Part shown: piece after piece, positions 40,298-48,717 of the stretch
How positions within the stretch are numbered: position 1 is the first letter of the stretch
Layout: every line of letters starts with the position of its first letter
NCBI GenBank assembly: GCA_016927755.1
Contig: JAFGLZ010000111.1
Coordinates: 1 to 64,000, forward strand
DNA length: 64,000 nucleotides
Reading direction: 5' to 3'
Origin: Phycisphaerae bacterium
GTDB lineage: Bacteria; Planctomycetota; Phycisphaerae; UBA1845; JAFGLZ01
The notes under the pieces: model-generated
Seen by the model: the letters and a program-made list of their open reading frames with translations, nothing else
Told to the model about the DNA's origin: nothing
The model's database searches: none
Position numbers and translations under genes: made by a program

Positions 40298-43200
40298 TCA
40301 CTTCTTGGCGTGGGCTTCGGGGTGTTGGAGGCGATCCATTTGGTAGATGATGTGGGGGGTCCAGCGGAGGTGGGCGATGGAGCCTATGCCGCCGTTGAAG
40401 GCGGCTTGCATGGCGCGGAGGGCGATGTCGGCGAACTTTGGGTCGCCGCCGAGGCGGTGGGCCACGAAGAGCATTTCGGCGGTCATGTCGTTGTTGGCGG
40501 TGTAGCCGGTCATCTTGGGGCAGGAGGTGTATCGGAAGCCGTTTGCGCTTTCGACCCATAGCTCTTTGACGACTTGTTTGGCACCGCCGATGAAGGCTTC
40601 GGCGACGCGGGGGTCGGGGACCTCGCGGTAGTATTCCTCCAGGCCGGCGGCCAGGACGCCCAGCATGAAGTTGGCTTCGCCGCGATGGCGAGGCATGCAG
40701 TGGCAGTGTCCGGGTACCATCTGGCGGCGCCAGCCGCCTTCGGGGGACTGCCGTTCGAGGGTGCGCTCGACGATGATGCGGGCGGCGTTGAGGTAGAAGG
40801 GGTCGTTGGTCAGGCGATAGGTGGCCATGGTGAGGATGAGGTGCCAGCCGTTGGTGCGCGTGTTGGTGAAGTCGTAGTCGTTCATGCCGGTGTCGTAGTG
40901 GTCGGCGACGAGGATCGCGTTTTCGAGTGCGGTCGGGTCGCCGCTGAGGGCGTACCAGTCGCAGAAGCCCTCGGTCCAGGTGTGGCTGACGGTGAAGTGG
41001 CCGGCGGGGATGCCGCTGCCCTCGTACTGGGACGTGAAGTATCCTCCGGTGTGGCCCATGCTGTGGATCCACTCGCCGCCCCGGTTGGGGCCGTAGTGGC
41101 AGGTGTCGACGTCGATGGCGTGGCGCGCGGCCCTCTCGCCGAGGGCGTACCAGCGCCGATCTCCGGAGCGGATGAACTGCAGGAGAAACGCGTGATGGTG
41201 GTCGTACTCTCCGTTGCACCAGTTGACTCGTCGTTCGCCCCAGAGGTCGCCGTGGTTTAGCAGGCCGAACATGTGACCGCCCTCGTAGGCGGAAACGGTG
41301 TTCTTGTAGACGGTCTCGCACACCTTCTCGTACTCAGGCGTTCGGCCGGCGATGGCGGGGAGGATCTCGCCGAAGGCCAGCGTGCGGCAATAGCGCTCGG
41401 GTGAGCACACGGCGATGGGCGGGTCCTGGAAGGCCTGGGCGATCTGTTGCGGCGGGCGGGCAGTGCCGGCGGGGTGGAAGGACAGGAGCAGCTCGTGCTG
41501 CTTGCGGACGCCGCGTCGGATCTTGTACTTGCCGCCCATGAGGTAGAAGTAGCGCTTGATCTCGTCGAGCTTGGTGCACTTGTCGTAGGTTCCGTCGGGG
41601 AAGTCTGGGCAGAGGTCGATCGCCAGGCCGTCGCTATCGAGGCGGAGGCCCTTGGGGTAGAGCTGCCAGAGATCGCGAACCGCCACGGTCAACCCATACG
41701 CGCCGAGGTCCACGTCGAGCCAGCCGTCGGCGCGATGCGTCTTGACGTCCTGCTCTTGCGCGGGAGTGATCTGGAACGCGTCGTCTTGGAGCTGTGTCAG
41801 TGCGAGGTCGCCGCGCCCGGCGGCCTGTTTGCCTTGGCCGAGGCCGACCTGCCAGCTCGCCTTCGAGGCGTCGGCCAGGGGGATTCTCAGGCTGAGGCGC
41901 TCGAAGCGGGTGAACTCGTCGGGCGGGGCGTCGTTTCCCCAGGCGGTGCAAGCGCGGATGAAGGGCTGTCCGGCGTAGAAGACGAAGCGATTGACATAGG
42001 CGAAGGGCTTGCCGTGCTGCTTGGAGGCGTGATGGCCTTCGAGCTTGATCACGGCTCGCAGTGGGCCGTCCTCCTCGATCTCCATCCGCTCGCATGGGCC
42101 GAGGGTGGTGTGGACGTCGGAGGCGTCGTCGACGACCTCGGCGCGGATCGGGCTGGTGATTGGTACGGTCTCGCCGGGGTCGAATCGGCCGTCGGCGTTG
42201 GCGTCGAAGTCGATGGCCACGGGCCAGCCGGATCGGTTCGAATCGAACAGCATTCGCACCGGGCCGGTCGAGACGCGCAGCTCATTATCGTTTCGGGCGA
42301 CGGAGAGTTGTGCTTTGGCGGGAGGCGGAGAGACTTCCGTGCCGTACTCGAGCGTGTAGGCGCGCGACGACTTGCCCTTGACTGCCGCAAGGAACGTGAC
42401 GTGCAGCCATTTGACGCTGCGGTCGTTCCATCGCACGGCGGTTTTGACTTGCGCGGGGACGGGCTTGCCGTCGGCGTCGAGCAGTCGGACGTTGGCGTCC
42501 GAGGCCAGCTCGCCCCGGGCGAACGGCACGCCGGAGGTGATGGGGAAGCTGGAGAGCGGGAAGTCGTGCGGGTTCTCGACGGTGAGGGTGGCGCGCTCTC
42601 GCCTGGCGGTGCCCGCGACGGGCGGAGGCGGTTCGACGACGGCCGAGGCCTCCTGGCTGACGACGTCCTTGCCGCGCGGGGTGGCGGCGTGGATTCGGAA
42701 GCGAATCGTTTGGCCGGGGGTCAGTCCGGTGAGGTAGATGCGGTGATTCGACGCCTGCTGCTGTTCGGCGACCTCGCGCGTTTGGTTCGGGGAGGCGCCG
42801 TAGCGGATCTTACAGGCCGCGGGCCAGGTGGTGATCCATGTGAGGCGGATCTGGTCGTCGCCGCCGCGTTTGACGTGGCCGGCTTCTATCTGGCGGATCT
42901 CGAAGGCTCGGTTGCGGACGGGTGGGCGTTTGGCCAGGAGCAGGATGTCCTCCGTCGTGTGCGAACCGGTGGCGCCGACGCGGAAGGTCAGCCGCTGCCC
43001 GGCCTTGAGGGTGACGGGCGTGGAGAGGAAGTAGACGCGTTGTCGCTGGTCGTCCTCGTCGGCGACGAAGCGACCCATTCGCTTGCCGTCGATTTGCAGC
43101 TCGTAGGCCTCCCGGCCGGGGGTGTCGTAGACGACGACCGCCGGGTGGAAGGTGCCGGCCTTGGGGACGGTTACGGTGATTTGACCGTTGGCGCCGCGAA

Positions 43201-43993
43201 CCGCGGGCCAGCGGTACTCCGCGTCGTAGTATCGCATGCCGACGAGGTCGGCCTTGGGGGTGGAGAGGACGACGTTGGCCGGGTCCGCCTGGAGTTTCCA
43301 AATCAGGTCGAGACCCTCGGTCGTCTCGAAGTTCTCGTTGGCGGGTGTGTCGTCCAGCAGGACCGGCGGCGTCTTGGCGGAGTTTGGCGGTCCGGTGGCG
43401 GTCGACCAGCCGGTGCTGTCGGCGTGGGCGTGGGGGTTGCGGGTCTCGGAAAGGACGTTGAAGCGGAAGACCGACTTTGCTCCGTCCTGCTTGATTGGGG
43501 CGTCATGGCAGAGGTAGAGCACGCCGGCGTCGACGGCGACGCGCGGCGGAGGGGCCTTGATCTTGCTTCCGTCGGGGGCGTAGGCGGTGACGTACGGGCT
43601 TCCGAGCGCGTGCGACAGCATCCACTCGCAGCCGACGCCCTTGCGGCCCGTCTTGGGATCGTTGTCGGCGTCGAGATAGAGAATGAGCATTGCGTTGTCG
43701 AACTGGCAGGGTTCGGCGAATCGGACTGCCCAGAGCCAGCGATCCTTGGCGACGTTGGCCAGGTCGACGGCGACGACGTCGAGCCTCCGGAGGTCCTTCC
43801 GGTTGGCTGGGTACTTGCCGAGCGGGTTGAGCTTCTCGGGGGCGGTGGGGTCCGTGCCGAGGCGATCCTCGACGGCGTCCGGCAGCCCGTCGGCGTCGGC
43901 GTCGTCGGCGCGGGCGATCGGGACGGCGGTGAGAAGGATAATACACGCGGCCTCGATCGAGGCGCGCAAGAAGGAGAAACGTTCGCGGCTCAT
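40298..43993 (-). CDS. PcRGLX/YetA-like secreted polysaccharide-active protein
   Basis: The 1231-aa product has a signal peptide (ACIILLTAVPIARA), an EF-hand-like DADADGLPDAVEDRLGTDP, an N-terminal beta region, a fibronectin-III-like domain (about 385-470) and then a long RIFT-barrel plus alpha/alpha-toroid region. The latter resembles PcRGLX/YetA proteins: LTVENPHDFPLSSFPITSGVPFARGEL, VRWNDRSVKWLHVTFLA, ACTAWGNDAPPDEF, GEYDHHHAFLLQFIRSGDRRWYALGERAARHAIDVDTCHY. Characterised relatives are exo-acting rhamnogalacturonan lyases. GGAGGTG precedes ATG 43993. The divergent neighbours encode a sialidase-like protein and a sulfatase, fitting a locus for a sulfated, uronate-containing glycan; the actual substrate is unknown. 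Confidence 0.8.
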   Translation of the reverse strand: MSRERFSFLRASIEAACIILLTAVPIARADDADADGLPDAVEDRLGTDPTAPEKLNPLGKYPANRKDLRRLDVVAVDLANVAKDRWLWAVRFAEPCQFDNAMLILYLDADNDPKTGRKGVGCEWMLSHALGSPYVTAYAPDGSKIKAPPPRVAVDAGVLYLCHDAPIKQDGAKSVFRFNVLSETRNPHAHADSTGWSTATGPPNSAKTPPVLLDDTPANENFETTEGLDLIWKLQADPANVVLSTPKADLVGMRYYDAEYRWPAVRGANGQITVTVPKAGTFHPAVVVYDTPGREAYELQIDGKRMGRFVADEDDQRQRVYFLSTPVTLKAGQRLTFRVGATGSHTTEDILLLAKRPPVRNRAFEIRQIEAGHVKRGGDDQIRLTWITTWPAACKIRYGASPNQTREVAEQQQASNHRIYLTGLTPGQTIRFRIHAATPRGKDVVSQEASAVVEPPPPVAGTARRERATLTVENPHDFPLSSFPITSGVPFARGELASDANVRLLDADGKPVPAQVKTAVRWNDRSVKWLHVTFLAAVKGKSSRAYTLEYGTEVSPPPAKAQLSVARNDNELRVSTGPVRMLFDSNRSGWPVAIDFDANADGRFDPGETVPITSPIRAEVVDDASDVHTTLGPCERMEIEEDGPLRAVIKLEGHHASKQHGKPFAYVNRFVFYAGQPFIRACTAWGNDAPPDEFTRFERLSLRIPLADASKASWQVGLGQGKQAAGRGDLALTQLQDDAFQITPAQEQDVKTHRADGWLDVDLGAYGLTVAVRDLWQLYPKGLRLDSDGLAIDLCPDFPDGTYDKCTKLDEIKRYFYLMGGKYKIRRGVRKQHELLLSFHPAGTARPPQQIAQAFQDPPIAVCSPERYCRTLAFGEILPAIAGRTPEYEKVCETVYKNTVSAYEGGHMFGLLNHGDLWGERRVNWCNGEYDHHHAFLLQFIRSGDRRWYALGERAARHAIDVDTCHYGPNRGGEWIHSMGHTGGYFTSQYEGSGIPAGHFTVSHTWTEGFCDWYALSGDPTALENAILVADHYDTGMNDYDFTNTRTNGWHLILTMATYRLTNDPFYLNAARIIVERTLERQSPEGGWRRQMVPGHCHCMPRHRGEANFMLGVLAAGLEEYYREVPDPRVAEAFIGGAKQVVKELWVESANGFRYTSCPKMTGYTANNDMTAEMLFVAHRLGGDPKFADIALRAMQAAFNGGIGSIAHLRWTPHIIYQMDRLQHPEAHAKK

Positions 43994-44016
43994 CCGTCAC
44001 CTCCCGGCCAAGGGCC

Positions 44017-44056
44017 CATGACCGGTCATGATAGACCGGTGGGGCCGAGCTCGAAA
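44017..44056 (-). promoter_or_regulatory. candidate promoter and operator of the PcRGLX/YetA-like gene
   Basis: A perfect 14-bp palindrome CATGACCGGTCATG (44017-44030) overlaps the -10 hexamer TATCAT (minus strand, 44033-44028), which has a weak -35 (TTTCGA) 17 nt further up. A second ACCGGT palindrome lies at 44035-44040. The placement suggests a dimeric repressor or activator site. Confidence 0.35.
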
Positions 44057-44093
44057 GGACCGGGCGGATCGATCGCGGCCTGCTTGACACCTG

Positions 44094-44123
44094 TCGACGC
44101 TGTTGAATAGAGTCAGCCCTGCT
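44094..44123 (+). promoter_or_regulatory. candidate promoter of the sialidase-like and sulfatase genes
   Basis: A consensus TTGACA (44094-44099) is followed after 18 nt by TAGAGT (44118-44123), 38 nt before the ATG at 44162. A very similar pair with the same spacing occurs at 59946. Confidence 0.45.
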
Positions 44124-44161
44124 GATACCGCAGACATTTGGTGCAAGAAGGAGGAAGTTCG

Positions 44162-45253
44162 ATGGTCGCATCCCGACGTCTCATTCCGTCAGCGCTCGTC
44201 TCGCTCGTCGTGGTCGCTCCACTTGCCGCGGCCGACTTCGAGGACCGCGTGGCCGTCAAGGTCAACAAGGGACCGTACGGGCCGCGCGGCATGCCCGGCG
44301 ACTTCGTGCAGCTCAAGGACGGCTCGATCCTCATGTCCTACACGAAGGACGGGAGCATCGTCGCGATCAAGTCCACGGACAAGGGCAAGACGTGGGGGGA
44401 GGCGTTCGTTCTCGTGCCGAAGCCGGCGCCACCGGCGGTGGGGTACTTCTGTCACCCGAGCTTTCTGCGACTGAAGAACGGGGAGATCCTGCTGTCGTAC
44501 ATTTACGGAACGCACCCACGAACGCCGTATTTCGGGCACAACTACGTCCGGCGGTCGGCGGACGAGGGCAAGACGTGGACTGAGCAGTTCTGCATGACGC
44601 CGTATCCGGGTTACATCATCGCGCACAACGACCGCTTCTTCACGCTGTCGACGGGGCGGATCGTGATCATGGCCGAGTACAAGGCGCACTATCCCAGTTC
44701 GCGCGACCACAGCGGGTACGTGGGGATGGCGTTCTTTTCTGACGACCTGGGGCATACCTGGCAGGCGAGCAAGAACACGGTGGACATGATGCCCGTTGAG
44801 GTCCAGGAGGCCGACGGGGTGGAGTTGAAGGACGGGCGGGTGATGATGTTCGCCCGGACGTACAGCGGCTTTCCGGTTCGGGCGTATTCGACCGACAAGT
44901 GCGTGACGTGGTCGAAGGGCGAGAAGATGGAAGGCCTGAAGATGCCTTACGCGGGGTTGCCCACGGTGCGGCGGATTCCGTCGACGGGGGATCTTCTGTT
45001 CATCTGGATCAGCGAGAAGTCGGTGGACAAGCAGAACCCCAAGATCAACCGCCGATGCGCGCTGAGCTCGGCGATCTCGAAGGACGAGGGCAAGACGTTC
45101 ATCCACCAGCGCAACATCGTCCGGGATCCTGAGGACGACTTCGGGTATCAGTGCATCGAGTTCCTGGACGGGGACGTTGCCCTGCTGTGCTACCACGCCC
45201 GGGACGGGCTGCACGTGGCGCACATTCCGGTTTCGTGGTTTTACGAGAAGTGA
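44162..45253 (+). CDS. sialidase-like (BNR/Asp-box) secreted protein
   Basis: The 363-aa product has a signal peptide (ALVSLVVVAPLAAA) and a six-bladed sialidase-type propeller with Asp boxes STDKGKTW, SADEGKTW, SDDLGHTW, STDKCVTW and SKDEGKTF. Planctomycete genomes hold many of these, often beside sulfatases, acting on diverse glycans; a true sialidase Arg triad cannot be assigned with confidence. AGGAGG (44149-44154) is 7 nt before ATG 44162; an upstream in-frame ATG is less well placed. A sulfatase follows about 110 nt downstream on the same strand and is probably co-transcribed. A palindromic repeat lies between them. Confidence 0.87.
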   Translation: MVASRRLIPSALVSLVVVAPLAAADFEDRVAVKVNKGPYGPRGMPGDFVQLKDGSILMSYTKDGSIVAIKSTDKGKTWGEAFVLVPKPAPPAVGYFCHPSFLRLKNGEILLSYIYGTHPRTPYFGHNYVRRSADEGKTWTEQFCMTPYPGYIIAHNDRFFTLSTGRIVIMAEYKAHYPSSRDHSGYVGMAFFSDDLGHTWQASKNTVDMMPVEVQEADGVELKDGRVMMFARTYSGFPVRAYSTDKCVTWSKGEKMEGLKMPYAGLPTVRRIPSTGDLLFIWISEKSVDKQNPKINRRCALSSAISKDEGKTFIHQRNIVRDPEDDFGYQCIEFLDGDVALLCYHARDGLHVAHIPVSWFYEK

Positions 45254-45292
45254 TGGGGTGACGTTCGGATCGGGCCTCCGTGAAGAACCAAG

Positions 45293-45310
45293 GCAGGCAA
45301 GGATGCCTGC
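45293..45310. repeat. second copy of the dispersed palindrome GCAGGCAAGGATGCCTGC
   Basis: This is identical to 40157-40174, and the three following bases (GTT) are also shared. It lies between the sialidase-like and sulfatase genes and forms a 7-bp stem with loop AGGA. Confidence 0.65.
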
Positions 45311-45364
45311 GTTACACCGAAAGGACTGATCGAGAGGGGCTCTCGAGACAGGAAGGAGGTTGTC

Positions 45365-46771
45365 GTGCGCGCTCCCGGCTTCGCTCGCATAACCATCATC
45401 CTGGCGGCGGCTTGTTGGACGAGCCCGGAGTTGAGGGCCGGTGGGGCCTCGCCGCCGCGGCGCCCGAACGTCCTCGTGATCGTCTCAGACGACCAGGGGT
45501 ACCACGACCTCGGCTGCTACGGCGGCGCGGAGATCAAGACGCCGCACCTCGATCGCCTTGCGGCCGGGGGCGTGCGATTGACCAGCTTCTACGTCACGTG
45601 GCCGGCGTGCACGCCGTCGCGCGGCAGCCTTCTGACGGGGCGGTACCCTCAGCGCAACGGCACGTATGACATGTTCCGAAACGACTTGGTCGACTTCGAC
45701 GTCAAGTACGACAAGCACCGCTACGCCGTTTCGCCGGAGATGATCGGGGGCATGGACGTTCGCGAGGTCCTGCTGCCGCGCGTCCTGAAGGCGGGCGGCT
45801 ACGTCAGCGGCATCTTCGGCAAGTGGGACCTGGGTCAGTTGCGGCGGTTCCTGCCGCTGCAGCGGGGCTTCGACGAGTTCTACGGCTTCGCCAACACGGG
45901 CATCGATTACTGGACGCACGAGCGCTACTGCGTGCCGTCGATGCGGCGCGGCAACGAGATTACTACTCGAGACAAGGGCACGTACGCGACGCATCTATTC
46001 CAGCGGGAGGCGGTTCGCTTCTTGAAGGTGCAGAAGGATCGTCCGTTCTTCCTGTACGTTCCCTTCAATGCCCCGCATGCGGCGTCGAATCTCGACCGTC
46101 CCCGGCCCGGGGTGCAGGCGCCGGACAAGTACATTCGGATGTATCCGGAGGGCGATCCGAAATCGCATCGAACGCGGTTCATGGCCGCAGTGACCTGCAT
46201 GGATGACGCGATTGGGGAGATGCTCGACCTGTTGGATCGCCACAAGCTTTCGGACAATACGATCGTTATCTTCTTCTCGGACAACGGCGGCGGGGTCGGC
46301 TCGGACAACGCGCCGCTGCGGGGCAAGAAGGGATGGATGTTCGAGGGCGGCATTCGCGTGCCGTGCATCGTCCGCTGGCCGGGCAAGATCCCCGCTGGAA
46401 CGGTGTGCGACGAGTTCCTCACGTCGCTGGAGATCTTCCCGACGCTGCTGAGGGCGGTTGGCGTCAAGCCGCCCGAGGGCGTTGTGCTCGACGGGTTCGA
46501 CATGATGCCGGTGCTGTGCGGCAAGGGGCGATCGAAGCGGACGGAGATGTTCTGGCAGCGTCGCGGCGACCGCGCTGCGCGCGTGGGTCAGTTCAAATGG
46601 GTCGACTCGCAGAAGGGCAAGGGCGTGTTCGACCTGTCGACGGACATTGGCGAGCGGAACGATCTGTCGAAGGAGCGTCCTGAGTTGCTGGCCAGGCTCC
46701 AGGCGAGGTTCGCGGCCTGGCGGAAGGAGATGGACGCGTGCGAGCCGCGCGGGCCGTTCAAGGACTTCTGA
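45365..46771 (+). CDS. arylsulfatase-type sulfatase
   Basis: The 468-aa exported enzyme hydrolyses sulfate esters. Landmarks: N-terminal signal, metal-binding PNVLVIVSDDQGYHDLGCYGG, and the catalytic CTPSRGSLLTGRYP, whose cysteine (about residue 82) must be converted to formylglycine. Further ones are a GKWDLG substrate-region motif, a late metal-binding FFSDNGGG and the usual KGWMFEGGIRVPCIVRWPGKI. The start is GTG 45365 with AAGGAGGT 4 nt upstream. No formylglycine-generating enzyme gene is in the window. The genomic context (PcRGLX/YetA-like, sialidase-like) suggests desulfation of a complex polysaccharide. Confidence 0.94.
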   Translation: MRAPGFARITIILAAACWTSPELRAGGASPPRRPNVLVIVSDDQGYHDLGCYGGAEIKTPHLDRLAAGGVRLTSFYVTWPACTPSRGSLLTGRYPQRNGTYDMFRNDLVDFDVKYDKHRYAVSPEMIGGMDVREVLLPRVLKAGGYVSGIFGKWDLGQLRRFLPLQRGFDEFYGFANTGIDYWTHERYCVPSMRRGNEITTRDKGTYATHLFQREAVRFLKVQKDRPFFLYVPFNAPHAASNLDRPRPGVQAPDKYIRMYPEGDPKSHRTRFMAAVTCMDDAIGEMLDLLDRHKLSDNTIVIFFSDNGGGVGSDNAPLRGKKGWMFEGGIRVPCIVRWPGKIPAGTVCDEFLTSLEIFPTLLRAVGVKPPEGVVLDGFDMMPVLCGKGRSKRTEMFWQRRGDRAARVGQFKWVDSQKGKGVFDLSTDIGERNDLSKERPELLARLQARFAAWRKEMDACEPRGPFKDF

Positions 46772-46778
46772 AGAGGTC

Positions 46779-47774
46779 TCAGCCGATCCGGGCGATGCGA
46801 CGGAGGAACGCCACGTCCTTCTTCAGGATCTCACCTCGCTGGTCTTCTGGAAACTTCCTGAGTGACTCGTCGTCGATGCACAGATCTCCTTGGTAGCCGC
46901 TCTTGCGGAGGATTCTCGCGAGGCGCTCGTAGTCGATGTCGCCTTCGTAGATGGGGCAGCGGCATTCGGCGTACTTCCAGCCCATCTCGCGTTGGCGCTG
47001 CCGGTCGGCCTCCGGATAGCGGATGCTCTTGCAGTGGACGTGACAGGTCCAGGGGGCGAACTCGGCGTAGATGTCGTACAGCTTGCTGAGCGGGTGTCCG
47101 AACCAGTAGAAGTTGCCGGCGTCGAGCGTCAGCCCGAACCGCTTCGAGCCGATGCCGTCGAAGACGCTCCGCAGGAACTCGGGCCGGTTGGTGGTGCCGC
47201 CGTGGTTCTCCACGCCGAACCGGACGGGCAGGTCCTTGGTGGCGTCGACGATTTGCCGGCCGATCTTGATGCAGAACTTCACGTACTCGTCGGGGTCCTT
47301 GATCTTGTGCGGCACGAGGTCGATGCGGACGACGGGCGAGCCGAGCGCGGCGGCGGCGCGAGCGGTCTTGACGGTCAGGTCGACTTCCTGCTCGGGCCGG
47401 TCGTCGAACCTGCTGAAGAGGCACAGCGCGCCGATCTGTCTCTTCTTGTCGGCGAGCTCATCCGCAAGTCGCTTGATGTCGTCGGGGGTTGCGATGGAGT
47501 AGGTCTTGCCGGGCGCGACCATGTTCGGCATGGTCATGTCCGGATTCACCAGGACCTCGGCGCCGTCGACGCCGACGGCGTCCATGATCGCCCAGATGTC
47601 GGCTCCGCCGGCCTCGCGCAGCAGGGCGTCGCGGCAGGTGACCGGCCACGCGGGACGGTTCGTCGCTTCCGCTGATTCGGCCCGGACGAGGGGGTTCAAT
47701 GCGCCGACCGAGGCGGCCGCCGCGATGGAGCCTCGCAGGAACTCGCGTCGACTCGTGTTGTCGCGTTGATGCAT
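46779..47774 (-). CDS. Tat-exported TIM-barrel protein, sugar phosphate isomerase/epimerase-like
   Basis: The 331-aa product opens with a twin-arginine leader (TSRREFLRGSIAAAASVGAL). It continues as a xylose-isomerase-like TIM barrel: DIWAIMDAVGVDGAEVLV, VVRIDLVP, VRFGVENHGGTTNRPEF (metal-binding Glu), GLTLDAGNFYW (metal-binding Asp), CHVHCKSIRY (His) and a final GDLCIDDES strand. These fit divalent-metal isomerases/epimerases acting on free sugars or inositols; the substrate is unknown. GGAGAG is 8 nt before ATG 47774. It ends 8 nt from the convergent sulfatase. Tat export agrees with a folded, metal-loaded enzyme. Confidence 0.88.
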   Translation of the reverse strand: MHQRDNTSRREFLRGSIAAAASVGALNPLVRAESAEATNRPAWPVTCRDALLREAGGADIWAIMDAVGVDGAEVLVNPDMTMPNMVAPGKTYSIATPDDIKRLADELADKKRQIGALCLFSRFDDRPEQEVDLTVKTARAAAALGSPVVRIDLVPHKIKDPDEYVKFCIKIGRQIVDATKDLPVRFGVENHGGTTNRPEFLRSVFDGIGSKRFGLTLDAGNFYWFGHPLSKLYDIYAEFAPWTCHVHCKSIRYPEADRQRQREMGWKYAECRCPIYEGDIDYERLARILRKSGYQGDLCIDDESLRKFPEDQRGEILKKDVAFLRRIARIG

Positions 47775-47853
47775 GATCGTGTCTCTCCGTCAGAGTACGA
47801 GAAGGGCGGCATTCTACTTCTCGGGGGCGCAACGCTTCAAGGGCCTGCCGCGC

Positions 47854-48717
47854 TCAGGCCACCGCGACGAACTTTCGGACCCGCTTGAGCAGGTCGTCCA
47901 TCGTGACGGGCTTGGCCAGGTCGATCGGCAGGAATACGCCGTGATTGTGGTCGCTGGCCAGGATGAGGACGCGCTGGCCTTCGGTTCGAAACCCCTCCGG
48001 CTCGGGCTGGTGTCCCATGATGAACAGATCGGCGTCGAGCATTTCGACGAGGCGCTCGATGTTCGCCGGCGGGTGTCGCCGTCCCCAGAGGAACTTGGCG
48101 GCCGGACCTTCGCCGAGGTCCTCCAGCGTCGCCTTTCGGTTCAGGATGGACGGGTCGAATTCGTCGATTTCGCGCTTACCCGGCAAGGAGTGCGAGATGA
48201 ACAGGCGATGTTCCGTTCGAGCGGCGAGGGGGTAGGACAGGATCAGCGTGTTGATGGCTTCGAGGACGTCAGGGGTCTTCTCCGGGCCGTAGGCCGCTTC
48301 CACGCCCGCGACGAAGCCCTCCAGGACGCTATGTCCGCCTTTCATGATGCCGTGGCCGGTGACTTGGCTGACCTCGTGGTTTGATTGGAGGAAGAAGACC
48401 TGATCCGGGAACTCGCACTTCCACCGGGCCGCGTCCAGGAGCAGCTCGTGGGACGCGTCGATCTGGTCGGCGCGCTCGATATCGTCGTGGATGATTTCTT
48501 GCAGGATTACCGATCGAGTCGGCGCGCTCTGGAGCCCGCAGAACTTGACGAGCTTTTCGAAGTTGCGGCGGTGGCCGTGGAGATCGCCGGTGACGACGAG
48601 TTGTCCGTAGTCGGGAAAGAGGAGCAGGGAGCCTTTGCGGAGGGGGTCGTCGAGGTTGAGCTCGGCGGCCTCGCGGAGCGTCTTTATTGCGGCGGTGGCG
48701 TCGATCGGTTCGGTCAC
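47854..48717 (-). CDS. calcineurin-like metallophosphoesterase
   Basis: The 287-aa cytoplasmic protein shows motif I GDLHGHRRNF, motif III SNHEVSQVTGHG, and later metal ligands FISHS and IMGHQPE. The usual motif II GDxxDRG is not recognisable (LQEIIHDD stands there), so it is a divergent PPP-type phosphatase or nucleotidase. Its GTG start overlaps the kinase stop as GTGA, so translation is coupled to the Ser/Thr kinase. A kinase/phosphatase switch on a common target is a reasonable inference but untested. Confidence 0.88.
   Translation of the reverse strand: MTEPIDATAAIKTLREAAELNLDDPLRKGSLLLFPDYGQLVVTGDLHGHRRNFEKLVKFCGLQSAPTRSVILQEIIHDDIERADQIDASHELLLDAARWKCEFPDQVFFLQSNHEVSQVTGHGIMKGGHSVLEGFVAGVEAAYGPEKTPDVLEAINTLILSYPLAARTEHRLFISHSLPGKREIDEFDPSILNRKATLEDLGEGPAAKFLWGRRHPPANIERLVEMLDADLFIMGHQPEPEGFRTEGQRVLILASDHNHGVFLPIDLAKPVTMDDLLKRVRKFVAVA

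Noticed and set aside
41447-44110. Long open frame (887 codons) antisense to the PcRGLX/YetA-like gene
   Set aside because: Gly/Val/Asp/Glu-dominated composition typical of the antisense of a high-GC gene; the opposite strand has a signal peptide, family motifs and a ribosome-binding site.
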